Notes: generated from the sequence alone by a model not told the origin. DNA of 64,000 bases from Betaproteobacteria bacterium (GCA_016194905.1 JACQAP010000019.1:371291-435290), one strand, 5' to 3'; shown: positions 17,109 through 26,367, numbered from the stretch's first letter. Numbers and translations are program-made.

Positions 17109-20011
17109 GTGCACGGCTGCCGAAGATAGCCGGCGAGTGGATAGACCGTTCGACTCCACTCGACTTCGAGTTTGAAGCCGAGCGTTTCCAGGGATTCGCC
17201 GGCGACACGGTCAGCAGCGCATTGTGCGCTGCCGGCGTGAGCGCGCTGGGCCGCAGTTTCAAATACCACCGCCTGCGGGGCGTGTTGTCGATGGCGAATC
17301 ATGACGTCAATGCGTTGTTTCAGGACGGCGGACGGCCGAATTTGCGCGGTGACGTCGCGCCGCTGCGCGAGGGCATGCGGCTTACGGCAGTCAATACCTT
17401 TGGTGGCGTCAAATACGATCGCGCACGCATTCTCGACCGGTTGTCGGCCCTGTTTCCGGTCGGCTTTTATTACAAGGCCTTCCACTCGCCGACATCGCTG
17501 TTTCCGTTCTGGGAACGCATTTTCCGCCGCATCACCGGGCTGGGTGAACTGGACTTCTCGGTGCAGCGCCTGCGCACGCCGAAGCGCTACGATTTCTGCG
17601 ATGTGCTGGTGATCGGAGCCGGTCCATCCGGTCTATCCGCCGCCTTGGCTTGCGCGGACGCCGGTGCAAAGGTGTGCGTCGTCGACGAGAATCGGCGCAT
17701 CGGCGGCAGCCTGACTTACCAGCGCGGCGGCAGCGATCGGGTGTTGGCTCTGTTGCGTGACCTCGGTGAACGCGTCAACCGACATCCCGATATTACCGTG
17801 CGGCCTGGCACGCTCGCTGCCGGTTATTACGCAGATCACTGGCTACCGCTGATCGAGGACCAGCGCATGACCAAGATGCGTGCTCGCGCCGTGATCGTCG
17901 CCAGCGGCGTGTTCGAGCAACCCGCCGTATTTCACAGCAACGATCTCCCCGGCGTGATGCTGGCTTCGGCGGCGCAGCGCCTGATCTATCGTTATGCGGT
18001 GAAGCCGATGCAATCCGCAGTCGTGCTGACGGCCAACGACGACGGCTATGAGGCTGCGCTCGATCTGCGGGCCAACGATATCAGCGTCGATGCCGTGGTG
18101 GACCTGCGAAGCAACGCAGGCCTCTCGACCGCCGCTGCAAAGTTGGCGCAGGCCGGCGTGCGAATCTACAGCGGGCACGGACTCCATGAATTGAGAACAA
18201 AAGGCGGACGCGTCGGCGCCGCTGTGATCTGTCCATTGCTCGCCAACGGCGAGCTCGACGCTGCCAGACAGGAAATCATCGGATGCGACGGTGTATTGGT
18301 GAGTGTCGGCTATGCCCCGGCCGCAGCGCTGCTCTATCAGGCCGGCGCAAAGATGCGCTTCGATGACGCGATTCAACAATTTGTTGCGGAGACATTGCCG
18401 CCCGGCGTATTCGCAGCGGGTCGGGTAAATGGGATCTACGCGCTCGAGGATCGCCTGCACGATGGTGCACGCGCCGGCATGGAAGCAGCCAGTCATCTCG
18501 GATTCACGACTGCGGCCGTGGCCGCCGTTGCGCGTGCCACAGTCTCCCCGAATCATCCTTATCCAATTTTCGACCACCCGCGCGCGAAAAATTTCGTCGA
18601 TTTCGACGAGGACCTGCAGTTCAAGGACTTCGTCAACGCGGCGCAGGAAGGATTCGATAACATCGAGTTGCTCAAACGCTATACCACTGTCGGCATGGGT
18701 CCGAGCCAGGGCAAGCATTCGAACATGAATGCGATCCGGATCCTGGCGAAGTTGCTGTGCAAGACGCCCGGCGAGGTCGGCAGTACCACAGCGCGGCCGT
18801 TCTTCCATCCGGTGCCGATGTCGCACCTGGCCGGTCGCGGCTTTCATCCATACCGGCTGACGCCACTGCATTCCAGGCACGAGTCAGCCGGGGCGGTTTT
18901 CATGCAGGCCGGTGTCTGGCTGCGTCCCGAGTATTACGCGACCGGCGGAGGATCCAAGCTCACGACCGTGCGCGAGGAAGCGTCGGCGGTACGCAGCCGG
19001 GTGGGAATCATCGACGTGGGCACGCTCGGCAAGATGGAAATCTCCGGTCCGGATGCGGGTGCCTTCCTGGAGCGCCTCTACACGGGACGTTTTACCAACA
19101 TGAAGGCCGGCATGACGCGCTACGCGCTGATGCTCGACGAGGCTGGTGTGATTGTCGACGACGGCGTGGTCGCGCGGCTTGGTGAAGAACGCTTTTATTT
19201 CACCACGACGACAACGGGCTCGGCCAACGTATATCGGGAGATGACACGGCTGAATACGCTATGGAAGATGCGGGTCGGCATCGTCAATGCGACTGGAAGC
19301 TATGCCGCCGTCAATCTTGCCGGTCCGCGCTCGCGGGACGTGCTCGCCGCAAGCACAAAGCTCGACCTTTCCGCCGAGGCGTTTCCCTATCTTGCAGTGC
19401 GCGAAGGCGAAGTGGCCGGAATGCCAGCGCGCGTGATGCGCGTGGGCTTCGTTGGCGAACTGGGTTACGAGATTCATGTGCCCGCAGATGGCGCTTGCTT
19501 CCTGTGGGACGCACTGATGCAGACCGGCAACGCACACGGTATCCGGCCATTCGGTGTGGAGGCACAACGACTGCTGCGGCTGGAGAAATCGCACATCATT
19601 ATCGGCCAAGATACCGACGGCCTGACGACGCCGATCGAGGCTGCGATGAGCTGGGCGGTCAAGATGGACAAACCCTATTTCATTGGGCAGCGCAGCCTGA
19701 AAATCATCGGGGGGAAAAAATCCAAGGCGCGGCTGGTCGGGTTCGTGCTTGATTCCGACGATGAGAGCGTTGCTCCCAAGGAATGTCACCTGGTGATCCG
19801 CGACGGACAGATCGCCGGCCGCGTGACCAGCATCGCCTTGAGTCCAGCTCTCGGCCGGCATGTCGGCCTGGCATTCGTTGCGCCGAACATGGCCGCTGAA
19901 GGCACGCGATTTTTCATTCGCGCCGACGCCGGACGCATGGTGCAGGCGCGGGTAGTGCCGACGCCTTTCTACGATCCGTCGGGCGCCCTGCAGAAGTCGG
20001 CGGCAGCATGA
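17105..20011 (+). CDS. mgdC: N-methylglutamate dehydrogenase subunit C (sarcosine oxidase alpha-like)
   Basis: A 968-residue multidomain subunit. Order: an N-terminal Fer2_4-like domain of SoxA type (FAGDTVSSALCAAGV, GRSFKYHRLRG), then an NAD/FAD-type Rossmann region starting DVLVIGAGPSGLSAALACADAG near residue 165. A small linker domain around residues 490-540 (YTTVGMGPSQGKHSNMNAI) follows. A GcvT-like tetrahydrofolate domain fills the last third (GTLGKMEISGPDAGAFLERLY to the C-terminus). The enzyme demethylates N-methylglutamate and can pass the carbon to tetrahydrofolate. It overlaps mgdB and mgdD by 4 bases each, so subunit synthesis is coupled. Confidence 0.9.
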   Translation: MSARLPKIAGEWIDRSTPLDFEFEAERFQGFAGDTVSSALCAAGVSALGRSFKYHRLRGVLSMANHDVNALFQDGGRPNLRGDVAPLREGMRLTAVNTFGGVKYDRARILDRLSALFPVGFYYKAFHSPTSLFPFWERIFRRITGLGELDFSVQRLRTPKRYDFCDVLVIGAGPSGLSAALACADAGAKVCVVDENRRIGGSLTYQRGGSDRVLALLRDLGERVNRHPDITVRPGTLAAGYYADHWLPLIEDQRMTKMRARAVIVASGVFEQPAVFHSNDLPGVMLASAAQRLIYRYAVKPMQSAVVLTANDDGYEAALDLRANDISVDAVVDLRSNAGLSTAAAKLAQAGVRIYSGHGLHELRTKGGRVGAAVICPLLANGELDAARQEIIGCDGVLVSVGYAPAAALLYQAGAKMRFDDAIQQFVAETLPPGVFAAGRVNGIYALEDRLHDGARAGMEAASHLGFTTAAVAAVARATVSPNHPYPIFDHPRAKNFVDFDEDLQFKDFVNAAQEGFDNIELLKRYTTVGMGPSQGKHSNMNAIRILAKLLCKTPGEVGSTTARPFFHPVPMSHLAGRGFHPYRLTPLHSRHESAGAVFMQAGVWLRPEYYATGGGSKLTTVREEASAVRSRVGIIDVGTLGKMEISGPDAGAFLERLYTGRFTNMKAGMTRYALMLDEAGVIVDDGVVARLGEERFYFTTTTTGSANVYREMTRLNTLWKMRVGIVNATGSYAAVNLAGPRSRDVLAASTKLDLSAEAFPYLAVREGEVAGMPARVMRVGFVGELGYEIHVPADGACFLWDALMQTGNAHGIRPFGVEAQRLLRLEKSHIIIGQDTDGLTTPIEAAMSWAVKMDKPYFIGQRSLKIIGGKKSKARLVGFVLDSDDESVAPKECHLVIRDGQIAGRVTSIALSPALGRHVGLAFVAPNMAAEGTRFFIRADAGRMVQARVVPTPFYDPSGALQKSAAA

Positions 20012-20664
20012 ATGCGAATCGAGCCAGTCCGGTGCACGCGCAATTTGCCGCGTTGCAGCCGCCGTGGGAAGAGCGGCGCGGCATGAGAATCGCGCCCCGC
20101 ATTACTGGCGATGATGCGGCGAAGCTGAACGCAGTGGCGTTGGCCGACTTGAGTTTCCTGCCCAGGTTCGGGCTCAAAGGACCGGCAGCGGAGCAGTGGC
20201 TGGAAAGTCAGAACATCGCGCTGCCTGCGAAGGTGAATGGCTGGGCTTCGCTGTCCGGCGCCGGCGTGATTGCAAGGCTGGGGAGGAGCGAATTCTTTCT
20301 CGAGGATGGCGCTGCCGCGGATACGGTCGGCGCAATCCGGGCTGCGCTTGGAACCGGGGCCCCCGGTGTCTATCCGGTGATCCGTCAGGATGCGGGCTTC
20401 GCGCTCGCGGGCATGCGCGTAAACGAATTGCTGGTCCAGACATGCAATGTGAATTTCGAGGAATTCGGCCCGGAGGATCGGATCGCGGTGATGACCCAGA
20501 TGATCGGTGTCGCCGTTCTCGCAATCCCCATCAACTACAAACAAGTGCCGTGTTACCGCCTCTGGTGCGATCCCACCTTTGCCCCTTATTTCTGGGAAAC
20601 GTTTTCAGAAATCGCCGGGGAGCTGGGTGGTGGCGTCATCGGCGTGGATAGCTTGCCCGGGTAG
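20008..20664 (+). CDS. mgdD: N-methylglutamate dehydrogenase subunit D (sarcosine oxidase gamma-like)
   Basis: A 218-residue SoxG-like subunit, the least conserved of the four. Family traits are LSFLPRFGLKGPAAEQWLE near the N-terminus, FFLEDGAA in the middle, and the C-terminal pair MTQMIGVAVLAIPINYKQVPCYRLWCDPTFAPYFWE. It is structurally related to GcvT-like proteins and helps assemble the complex. The ATGA overlap with mgdC links translation. Assignment rests mainly on gene order and weak family resemblance. Confidence 0.83.
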   Translation: MNANRASPVHAQFAALQPPWEERRGMRIAPRITGDDAAKLNAVALADLSFLPRFGLKGPAAEQWLESQNIALPAKVNGWASLSGAGVIARLGRSEFFLEDGAAADTVGAIRAALGTGAPGVYPVIRQDAGFALAGMRVNELLVQTCNVNFEEFGPEDRIAVMTQMIGVAVLAIPINYKQVPCYRLWCDPTFAPYFWETFSEIAGELGGGVIGVDSLPG

Positions 20665-20712
20665 GCGGGCAAGGTGGCTTCAACCGACTCATCAAAGGGA
20701 GCATCGAGCGCA

Positions 20713-22047
20713 ATGTCACCCCAATCGGCAAGAAAGTACCTGAAGGACAACAAGGTCAAATACATCCTTGCGCAATTCGTCGACATTCACGGCGCTGCCA
20801 AGGCCAAAGCCGTTCCGGTCGAACACCTCGACATGATGCTGAACGAGGGTGCCGGCTTCGCCGGGTTCGCGCTATGGGGATTCGGCATGGGGCCGCACGG
20901 TCCGGATTACATGGCCGTGGGCGATCCATCCACGCTGTCGGTGATTCCCTGGATGCCGGGTTTTGCACGCATGGCCTGTTACGGCCACGTCAACGGCGCG
21001 CCTTATCAATATTGTTCGCGCGTCGTGTTGAAGCGCCAGCTCGATGCGCTCGCAAAGCGCGGCCTCACGATGTACACCGGCATAGAACCGGAGTTCATGC
21101 TGCTCAAACGCGCCGGCGACGGTAGTCTCGCTCCGGCGGACGACACCGACCTGCTGGAAAAACCCTGCTACGACTATAAAGGCCTCGCACGCTCCGTGCC
21201 TTTTCTCGAAGCGATGGTAGATGCATTGCGAGCCGTCGGCGTCGATGTCTATCAGATCGATCACGAAGACGCCAACGGCCAGTTCGAGGTGAATTTCACC
21301 TACGGCGATGCGCTGAGTTCCGCCGACCGCCTAGTGCTGGTGAAGATGGCCGCCTCGGAAATCGCCCGATCGATGGGCATGATCGCGACGTTCATGCCGA
21401 AGCCGTTCTCCGACCGCACCGGGACGGGGGCGCATTTTCACATCTCGATCGGTAACGGCAAGGTCAAGAACCTATTCCATGACGACAAGGACAAGAACGG
21501 CCTGGGCCTGTCAAAGATGGCATACCACTTCATGGGCGGCGTGCTGGCGCATGCGAAAGCGCTGACCGCGATCGTTGCGCCGACCATCAACTCGTACAAG
21601 CGTCTGGTGGTGGGGCGCGCGCTGTCGGGTGCGACCTGGGCACCGGCCTATATCACCTACGGCAATAACAACCGTACCGCATGCGTGCGCGTGCCTTACG
21701 GCAGGTTGGAACTTCGCCTGCCCGATGGGTCCGCCAATCCCTATCTCGCCAGCGCAGCGATCCTTGCGGCGGGTATGGATGGCGTCGACCGTGAGCTCGA
21801 TCCCGGCAAGCCGATCAACGAGAACCTTTATGAGTGGTCGCCGGAGAAGCTCAAGCGCGCGGGAATCGGCCTGTTGCCGCAAAGCCTGAAGGAAGCGCTG
21901 GACGAATTCGAGAAGGACAAAGTATTGCGAGCCGCCCTCGGCGAGGACCTCTCCCAGGAATTCCTCACGCTGAAGCGCATGGAATGGGTCGAATACTCGC
22001 GCCACGTTTCCGATTGGGAGCGCGAGCGCTACGCGGAGTTTTTCTGA
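20713..22047 (+). CDS. gmaS: Gamma-glutamylmethylamide synthetase (glutamine synthetase type III-like)
   Basis: A 444-residue member of the glutamine synthetase superfamily. The ATG at 20713 ([22 protein letters not shown]) matches the usual N-terminus; a GTG at 20674 would add 13 residues. It has an AAGGGA ribosome site about 12 bases upstream. Catalytic-site motifs are [37 protein letters not shown] and [27 protein letters not shown]. GmaS ligates methylamine to the gamma-carboxylate of glutamate using ATP. Its position between mgdABCD and mgsABC is the main reason to call GmaS rather than a true glutamine synthetase. Confidence 0.9.
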   Translation: MSPQSARKYLKDNKVKYILAQFVDIHGAAKAKAVPVEHLDMMLNEGAGFAGFALWGFGMGPHGPDYMAVGDPSTLSVIPWMPGFARMACYGHVNGAPYQYCSRVVLKRQLDALAKRGLTMYTGIEPEFMLLKRAGDGSLAPADDTDLLEKPCYDYKGLARSVPFLEAMVDALRAVGVDVYQIDHEDANGQFEVNFTYGDALSSADRLVLVKMAASEIARSMGMIATFMPKPFSDRTGTGAHFHISIGNGKVKNLFHDDKDKNGLGLSKMAYHFMGGVLAHAKALTAIVAPTINSYKRLVVGRALSGATWAPAYITYGNNNRTACVRVPYGRLELRLPDGSANPYLASAAILAAGMDGVDRELDPGKPINENLYEWSPEKLKRAGIGLLPQSLKEALDEFEKDKVLRAALGEDLSQEFLTLKRMEWVEYSRHVSDWERERYAEFF

Positions 22048-22084
22048 TGAGCTTCTGCGGTGAGAGTTTTTTTGGAGAACGGCT

Positions 22085-22981
22085 ATGTGTGGAATCGTAG
22101 GATTACTGCTGAAGAAACCGGAGCTACGCGAGCAGCTCGGCCAGTTGGCGATGCCGATGCTGATCGGCATGACCGAGCGCGGACCGGATTCGGCAGGGCT
22201 GGCCATATTCACCGGAGAGCTGCCAAGCGCCCAGCGCAAGTACAGTCTCTACGCGCCGGATTGGGAATACGATTGGGCAGGATTCGAAACCTTGTTCATC
22301 AGCAAATTCGGTAGCGGGGCTGCGATTGCGATCAAGGGCAATCATGCCGTGCTCACCTGCAGCGAGCCGGCGGACGAAGTGCGGCCCTGGGTCAAGCAGG
22401 CATTTCCCCAACTGCATCTGCTCGCGGCCGGCCGCCTGATGGACATCTACAAGGACGTGGGAAGTCCCGCAGATGTTGCCGCGCGCTATCAGTTCGAGAA
22501 GCTCGCCGGGTCTCATCTGGTCGCGCACACGCGCATGGCGACCGAATCGGCGGTCACGCCGGACCGTGCGCATCCGTTCACGGCCGGCGAGGATTTCTGC
22601 CTGGTGCACAACGGATCGCTGTCGAATCCCCATCAGATCCGGCGCCGGCTCGAGCCGCTCGGCATCGCTTTCGATACCGACAACGATACCGAGGCCGCTT
22701 GCCGCTATTTCGAATGGCGCATGCGCGAGGGCGACGATCTCGAAACCGCCATCCGCAAGGGCTTCGAGGAACTGGATGGCTTTTACACCTTCCTGATGGG
22801 AACCGGAGACGAGCTGGCACTGGTGCGCGATGCCTTCGCCTGCAAGCCGGCGGTGGTGGCGGAGACCGACGACTACGTGGCGATCTCTTCGGAGTTCCGG
22901 TCGCTGGCAAAGCTGCCGGACGTGAAGAACGCCACGATTTTCGAACCTGTTCCCGAGGAGATCTACGTATGGCGGGCGTAG
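22085..22981 (+). CDS. mgsA: N-methylglutamate synthase subunit A (class II glutamine amidotransferase-like)
   Basis: A 298-residue Ntn-hydrolase. The chain begins MCGIVGLLL, so Cys2 becomes the N-terminal nucleophile after Met removal. TERGPDSAGLAIF, RMATESAVTPDRAHPF, CLVHNGSLSNP and NDTEAACRYFEWRM are the other amidotransferase motifs. In the NMG pathway it would attack gamma-glutamylmethylamide and release methylamine, much as GltB does with glutamine. Its 3' end overlaps mgsB by 13 bases. Confidence 0.9.
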   Translation: MCGIVGLLLKKPELREQLGQLAMPMLIGMTERGPDSAGLAIFTGELPSAQRKYSLYAPDWEYDWAGFETLFISKFGSGAAIAIKGNHAVLTCSEPADEVRPWVKQAFPQLHLLAAGRLMDIYKDVGSPADVAARYQFEKLAGSHLVAHTRMATESAVTPDRAHPFTAGEDFCLVHNGSLSNPHQIRRRLEPLGIAFDTDNDTEAACRYFEWRMREGDDLETAIRKGFEELDGFYTFLMGTGDELALVRDAFACKPAVVAETDDYVAISSEFRSLAKLPDVKNATIFEPVPEEIYVWRA

Positions 22982-23685
22982 CACAGGCACCGCACATCGC
23001 GGCGGACGTCGTCACCTTCGATCTCGCGAAGCAGCCGCTGCGCGAGCTCAACCGGTTTCTTCACCATGGACTCGGTGCGACAAAAAAAGTGCGCGTGCTC
23101 AATCCGGATGGCGCCCACAACATTGCCGCCGGCGTGAATGCGCCGGTGGAAGTCGAAGTCGATGGACACGCCGGCTACTACGCGGCGGGGATGAACCAAC
23201 TCGCCACGGTTCTGATCCGCGGCAATGCCGGACCCGGGCTCGCCGAAGGCATGACTTCCGGTGTCGTGTACGTAAAAGGATTTGCGTCCGTATCGGCAGG
23301 TGCGGCGGCGCACGGCGGATTGCTGGTAATCGACGGTGATGCGTCGCTGCGTTGTGGCATTTCGATGAAAGGCATCGACATCGTGGTCGGCGGGTCGGTC
23401 GGCGATTTTTCCGCCTTCATGGCCCAGGCCGGCAGGCTGGTCGTGTGCGGCGACGCCGGCGATGCGCTCGGCGATTCACTCTATGAAGCGGTGATCTACG
23501 TGCGCGGCAAAGTGAAGTCCTTCGGCGCCGACGCCCACGAACAACCGATGAGCCGGGCGGACTACGAAGCGCTGGCGGATTTGCTGACAAGAGCCGGGCT
23601 GAAGCACGATCCGAAGCAGTTCAGGCGCGTCGCGTCCAAGCGCGAGCTGTATCACTGGAATGCCGATGCGAACCAGGAGTATTGA
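22969..23685 (+). CDS. mgsB: N-methylglutamate synthase subunit B (GXGXG beta-helix domain)
   Basis: A 238-residue protein made of the glutamate-synthase C-terminal GXGXG domain (GltB3-like). It starts at the ATG at 22969, inside the last codons of mgsA. Gly-rich turns are visible in order: RGNAGPGLAEGMTSGVVYVKG, GGLLVIDGDASLRCGISMKG, VVGGSVGDFSAFMAQAG, VVCGDAGDALGDSLYEAVIYVRG. The right-handed beta-helix is structural, joining the amidotransferase and FMN subunits. A large palindrome follows in the 108-bp gap before mgsC. Confidence 0.9.
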   Translation: MAGVAQAPHIAADVVTFDLAKQPLRELNRFLHHGLGATKKVRVLNPDGAHNIAAGVNAPVEVEVDGHAGYYAAGMNQLATVLIRGNAGPGLAEGMTSGVVYVKGFASVSAGAAAHGGLLVIDGDASLRCGISMKGIDIVVGGSVGDFSAFMAQAGRLVVCGDAGDALGDSLYEAVIYVRGKVKSFGADAHEQPMSRADYEALADLLTRAGLKHDPKQFRRVASKRELYHWNADANQEY

Positions 23686-23690
23686 AAATC

Positions 23691-23777
23691 AGGGGCTAGG
23701 GATTAAGGGCTAGGGACTAGGTAAACCAGCGCGAAACGCGCTCGAAACCAGCCCCTAACCCCTAGCCCCTAGTCCCT
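23691..23777. repeat. Imperfect palindrome with heptamer-unit arms between mgsB and mgsC
   Basis: The left arm, about 28 bases from 23691, is four tandem 7-base units (GGGGCTA, GGGATTA, AGGGCTA, GGGACTA). It pairs with the right arm at 23750-23777 with only about four mismatches and a few wobbles. The loop (23719-23749) holds its own hairpin, AGCGCG-AAA-CGCGCT. On RNA this is a very stable structure. It is not followed by a T tract, so it is not a classical terminator. It may stabilise or process the mRNA, or be a mobile palindromic repeat. Confidence 0.8.
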
Positions 23778-23793
23778 CCCGAAGGGGCCATAC

Positions 23794-25158
23794 ATGAACA
23801 AGCCAGTCGCATCGCACAGACGCATGCAACTCGAGGAAAGCGCGGGCTTCGAGCGCAAGATCATCGATTACGTTCATCACGCATCGGCGACCGGTCTTTA
23901 CGAAATCCGCGGCATGGGTGCGAAGCGCCATGTCCCGCATTTCGATGACCTGGTATTCCTCGGCGCGTCGCTGTCACGCTATCCGCTGGAAGGCTATCGC
24001 GAGAAATGTGTGACCAAAACCGTGCTGGGCACGCGCTTCGCGAGCAAACCGGTGGAACTCGCCATCCCGATCACCATCGCTGGCATGAGTTTCGGTTCGC
24101 TCTCCGCCAACGTAAAGGAGGCGCTTGGTCGCGCAGCCAGTGAAATGGGCACTTCGACCACCACGGGCGACGGTGGCATGACGGAGGAGGAACGCCGCTC
24201 TTCGAAGACGCTGATTTATCAATGCCTGCCTTCCCGCTATGGCTTCAAGCCGGACGATGTGCGTCGCGCGAATGCGATTGAAGTCGTGATCGGCCAGGGC
24301 GCCAAACCCGGCGGCGGCGGCATGCTGCTCGGTCAGAAGGTCAATCCGCGCGTGGCGAAAATGCGCGTGCTTCCCGAGGGAGTCGATCAACGCTCCGCTT
24401 GCCGGCACCCCGACTGGACCGGTCCGGACGACCTGACTATCAAGATCCAGGAACTGCGCGAAATCACCGATTGGGAAAAGCCGATCTACGTGAAAGTAGG
24501 CGCAACCCGGACTTTCCACGACGTGAAGCTCGCGGTGCATGCCGGCGCAGACGTGATCGTGGTGGACGGCATGCAGGGCGGTACGGCGGCGACCCAGACA
24601 GTGTTCATCGAGAATGTCGGCATCCCGACGCTCGCGGCCGTGCGCCAGGCGGTGGATGCGCTGGAAGACCTGAACATGAAGGACAAGGTGCAGCTCGTCG
24701 TCTCCGGCGGCATTCGCACGGGGGCGGACGTCGCCAAGGCGCTGGCGATGGGCGCGGATGCGGTGTCGATTGGACAGGGGATTCTGCTTGCGCTCGGTTG
24801 CAACAGCGACACCTATGTGCAAAACGGCGCGCATCATTCAGCCGCTGGCGATTACGAAAAATTGGGAACCGCGCCCGGATTCTGTCATCACTGTCATACC
24901 GGCCGATGCCCGGTCGGGGTCACGACGCAGGACGCCGTGCTCGAACAGCGGCTGGAGCCGGCGGTCGGCGCCAGGCGCGTGCGCAACTATCTCAAGACGC
25001 TGAACATGGAATTGACGACCATCGCACGCGCCTGCGGCAAACAGAACGTGCATCATCTCGAACGCGAAGATCTGGTGGCGTTGACTGTGGAGGCGGCCGC
25101 AATGGCGCAAGTGCCGCTGGCCGGCACCAACTGGATTCCCGGAACCACGGGCATTTAA
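23794..25158 (+). CDS. mgsC: N-methylglutamate synthase subunit C (FMN-binding glutamate synthase-like)
   Basis: A 454-residue protein carrying the FMN barrel of glutamate synthase large subunits. Motifs are AGMSFGSLSANVKEALGRAA, GDGGMTEEERRSSKTLIYQC, GQGAKPGGGGMLLGQKV and VVDGMQGGTAATQTVF. SGGIRTGADVAKALAMGADAVSIG is the phosphate-binding end. The Cys cluster CHHCHTGRCPVGVTTQ near residue 370 should bind an Fe-S centre. It reduces the imine formed from methylamine and 2-oxoglutarate, giving N-methylglutamate. A ribosome site lies at GAAGGGG just before the ATG. Confidence 0.92.
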   Translation: MNKPVASHRRMQLEESAGFERKIIDYVHHASATGLYEIRGMGAKRHVPHFDDLVFLGASLSRYPLEGYREKCVTKTVLGTRFASKPVELAIPITIAGMSFGSLSANVKEALGRAASEMGTSTTTGDGGMTEEERRSSKTLIYQCLPSRYGFKPDDVRRANAIEVVIGQGAKPGGGGMLLGQKVNPRVAKMRVLPEGVDQRSACRHPDWTGPDDLTIKIQELREITDWEKPIYVKVGATRTFHDVKLAVHAGADVIVVDGMQGGTAATQTVFIENVGIPTLAAVRQAVDALEDLNMKDKVQLVVSGGIRTGADVAKALAMGADAVSIGQGILLALGCNSDTYVQNGAHHSAAGDYEKLGTAPGFCHHCHTGRCPVGVTTQDAVLEQRLEPAVGARRVRNYLKTLNMELTTIARACGKQNVHHLEREDLVALTVEAAAMAQVPLAGTNWIPGTTGI

Positions 25159-25170
25159 GGCATTCTGAAG

Positions 25171-25812
25171 ATGGGAGAGCCTAAGGAACAATTCCAGACC
25201 GAGCAACGGCCGGGTGCCGTCGCCGCCAACGGTAAATCGCTTGATCGTTTTATCGGCAATGTCATTCGCGAACTGAGGTTGAAAGACAATCTGACGATCG
25301 CGGAAGTCGCGGCGCAGGCCGGTATCTCGCGCGGCATGGTGTCCAAGATCGAGAACGGGCAGGTCTCCACCAGCCTGGAAACGCTGTCGAAGATCGCGCA
25401 GGCGCTCGGCGTATCGCTGGCCCACTTGTTTCGCCACTACAACATGCCTTCCGGCGGCGCCCAGTTGGTGAAGAACGGCGCCGGCATGGAAGTGGTGCGC
25501 CGCGGAACCAGGCGCGGACATACCTATCATTTGCTGGCCTACGATCAGGGGCCCAGGAAGGCCTTCGAACCTTTCCTGATTACCATGGACGATGCATCGG
25601 AAGTCTTTCCGACCTTCGAGCATCCCGGTACCGAGTTCATCTACATGCTGAAAGGCAAGATCGAATACCGCCACGGACGGCAGACATACGTGCTCGAACC
25701 AGGCGATTCACTTACCTTTCGCGGCGACATTCCGCACGGACCTGAACAGCTGATCGAACTGCCGATCCACTTCCTGTCCACCATCATCTACAGCAGCCGG
25801 GGCGACGAATAG
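25171..25812 (+). CDS. XRE-family regulator with C-terminal cupin domain
   Basis: A 213-residue two-domain regulator. A Cro/C1 helix-turn-helix spans about residues 25-80 (VIRELRLKDNLTIAEVAAQAG, GISRGMVSKIENGQVSTSLETLSKIAQALGV). A cupin barrel fills the C-terminal half, with HPGTEFIYMLKGKIEYRHGRQTYVLEPGDSLTFRGDIPHGPE. The barrel would bind a small effector. It lies 12 bases after mgsC, so it is very likely co-transcribed and probably senses a methylamine-pathway intermediate. The palindrome upstream of mgdA is a plausible target. Confidence 0.9.
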   Translation: MGEPKEQFQTEQRPGAVAANGKSLDRFIGNVIRELRLKDNLTIAEVAAQAGISRGMVSKIENGQVSTSLETLSKIAQALGVSLAHLFRHYNMPSGGAQLVKNGAGMEVVRRGTRRGHTYHLLAYDQGPRKAFEPFLITMDDASEVFPTFEHPGTEFIYMLKGKIEYRHGRQTYVLEPGDSLTFRGDIPHGPEQLIELPIHFLSTIIYSSRGDE

Positions 25813-25848
25813 TCGAATCTCTGCGTTCGTTTTCGGGAGGCGCGAGCC

Positions 25849-26325
25849 GTGTCAGATGTTCAATCAATACGCATCGAGCGCGCACGCAAAGGTGATGTTC
25901 CGGCATTGATCGAGTTGCTTGCTGCGCTGTTCGCGATCGAGAGCGATTTTTCCGCCGATCGCGCAAGACAACGCCGCGGACTCGAGTTGCTGCTGGCACA
26001 ACCAGACGACCGGGCCGTTTTGCTGGTCGCGCGTTCGAATGACGGCAGGGTGGTCGGCATGGCAAGCGCACAACTTGTCATTTCGACGGCGGAGGGTGCG
26101 CCTTCGGCTTGGATCGAGGACGTTATCGTGCAGCAGGCGTTGCGCGGCCATGGCCTCGCACGGCTTCTGCTGAGGGAATTGCTCGATTGGGCGCAACGGC
26201 ATGGCGCGACCCGGGCGCAACTGTTGGCAGACGGCGCGAACACACCCGCGCTGGATTTCTACCGTCATATCGGCTGGCAGCCGACGCAGTTGTCGGCCTG
26301 GCGTCGTTCGCTGCAGGATCGCTGA
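25849..26325 (+). CDS. GNAT family N-acetyltransferase
   Basis: A 158-residue GNAT-fold protein starting at GTG with a strong GGGAGG ribosome site. The acetyl-CoA site is the segment VIVQQALRGHGLARLLLRELLDWA (Q/RxxGxA type), and the C-terminal block NTPALDFYRHIGW is typical of the family. It is the last gene of the NMG operon, 36 bases after the regulator. Substrate and role in methylamine metabolism are unknown. A terminator for the opposite strand lies beyond it. Confidence 0.88.
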   Translation: MSDVQSIRIERARKGDVPALIELLAALFAIESDFSADRARQRRGLELLLAQPDDRAVLLVARSNDGRVVGMASAQLVISTAEGAPSAWIEDVIVQQALRGHGLARLLLRELLDWAQRHGATRAQLLADGANTPALDFYRHIGWQPTQLSAWRRSLQDR

Positions 26326-26367
26326 TCTTCCCGGCTGGCGCACCCCGCCAGCACGGTTCGATTTGCC

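Noticed and set aside
15572..20664. Reading the four genes as sarcosine oxidase soxBDAG
   Set aside because: Homology fits, but no glycine betaine, dimethylglycine or serine hydroxymethyltransferase genes are near. gmaS and mgsABC follow directly, so N-methylglutamate dehydrogenase is the better reading.
20713..22047. Calling the GS-like enzyme glutamine synthetase (glnA)
   Set aside because: Length and motif wording ([12 protein letters not shown]) fit the type III/GmaS group and the gene lies between mgd and mgs.
23691..23777. mgsB–mgsC palindrome as a transcription terminator
   Set aside because: No T tract on either strand after the stem, and it would cut off a required subunit.
22085..25158. 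Calling mgsABC a split glutamate synthase (gltB)
   Set aside because: The three-way split into amidotransferase, GXGXG and FMN units next to gmaS is the NMG synthase arrangement; no gltD-like partner is present.
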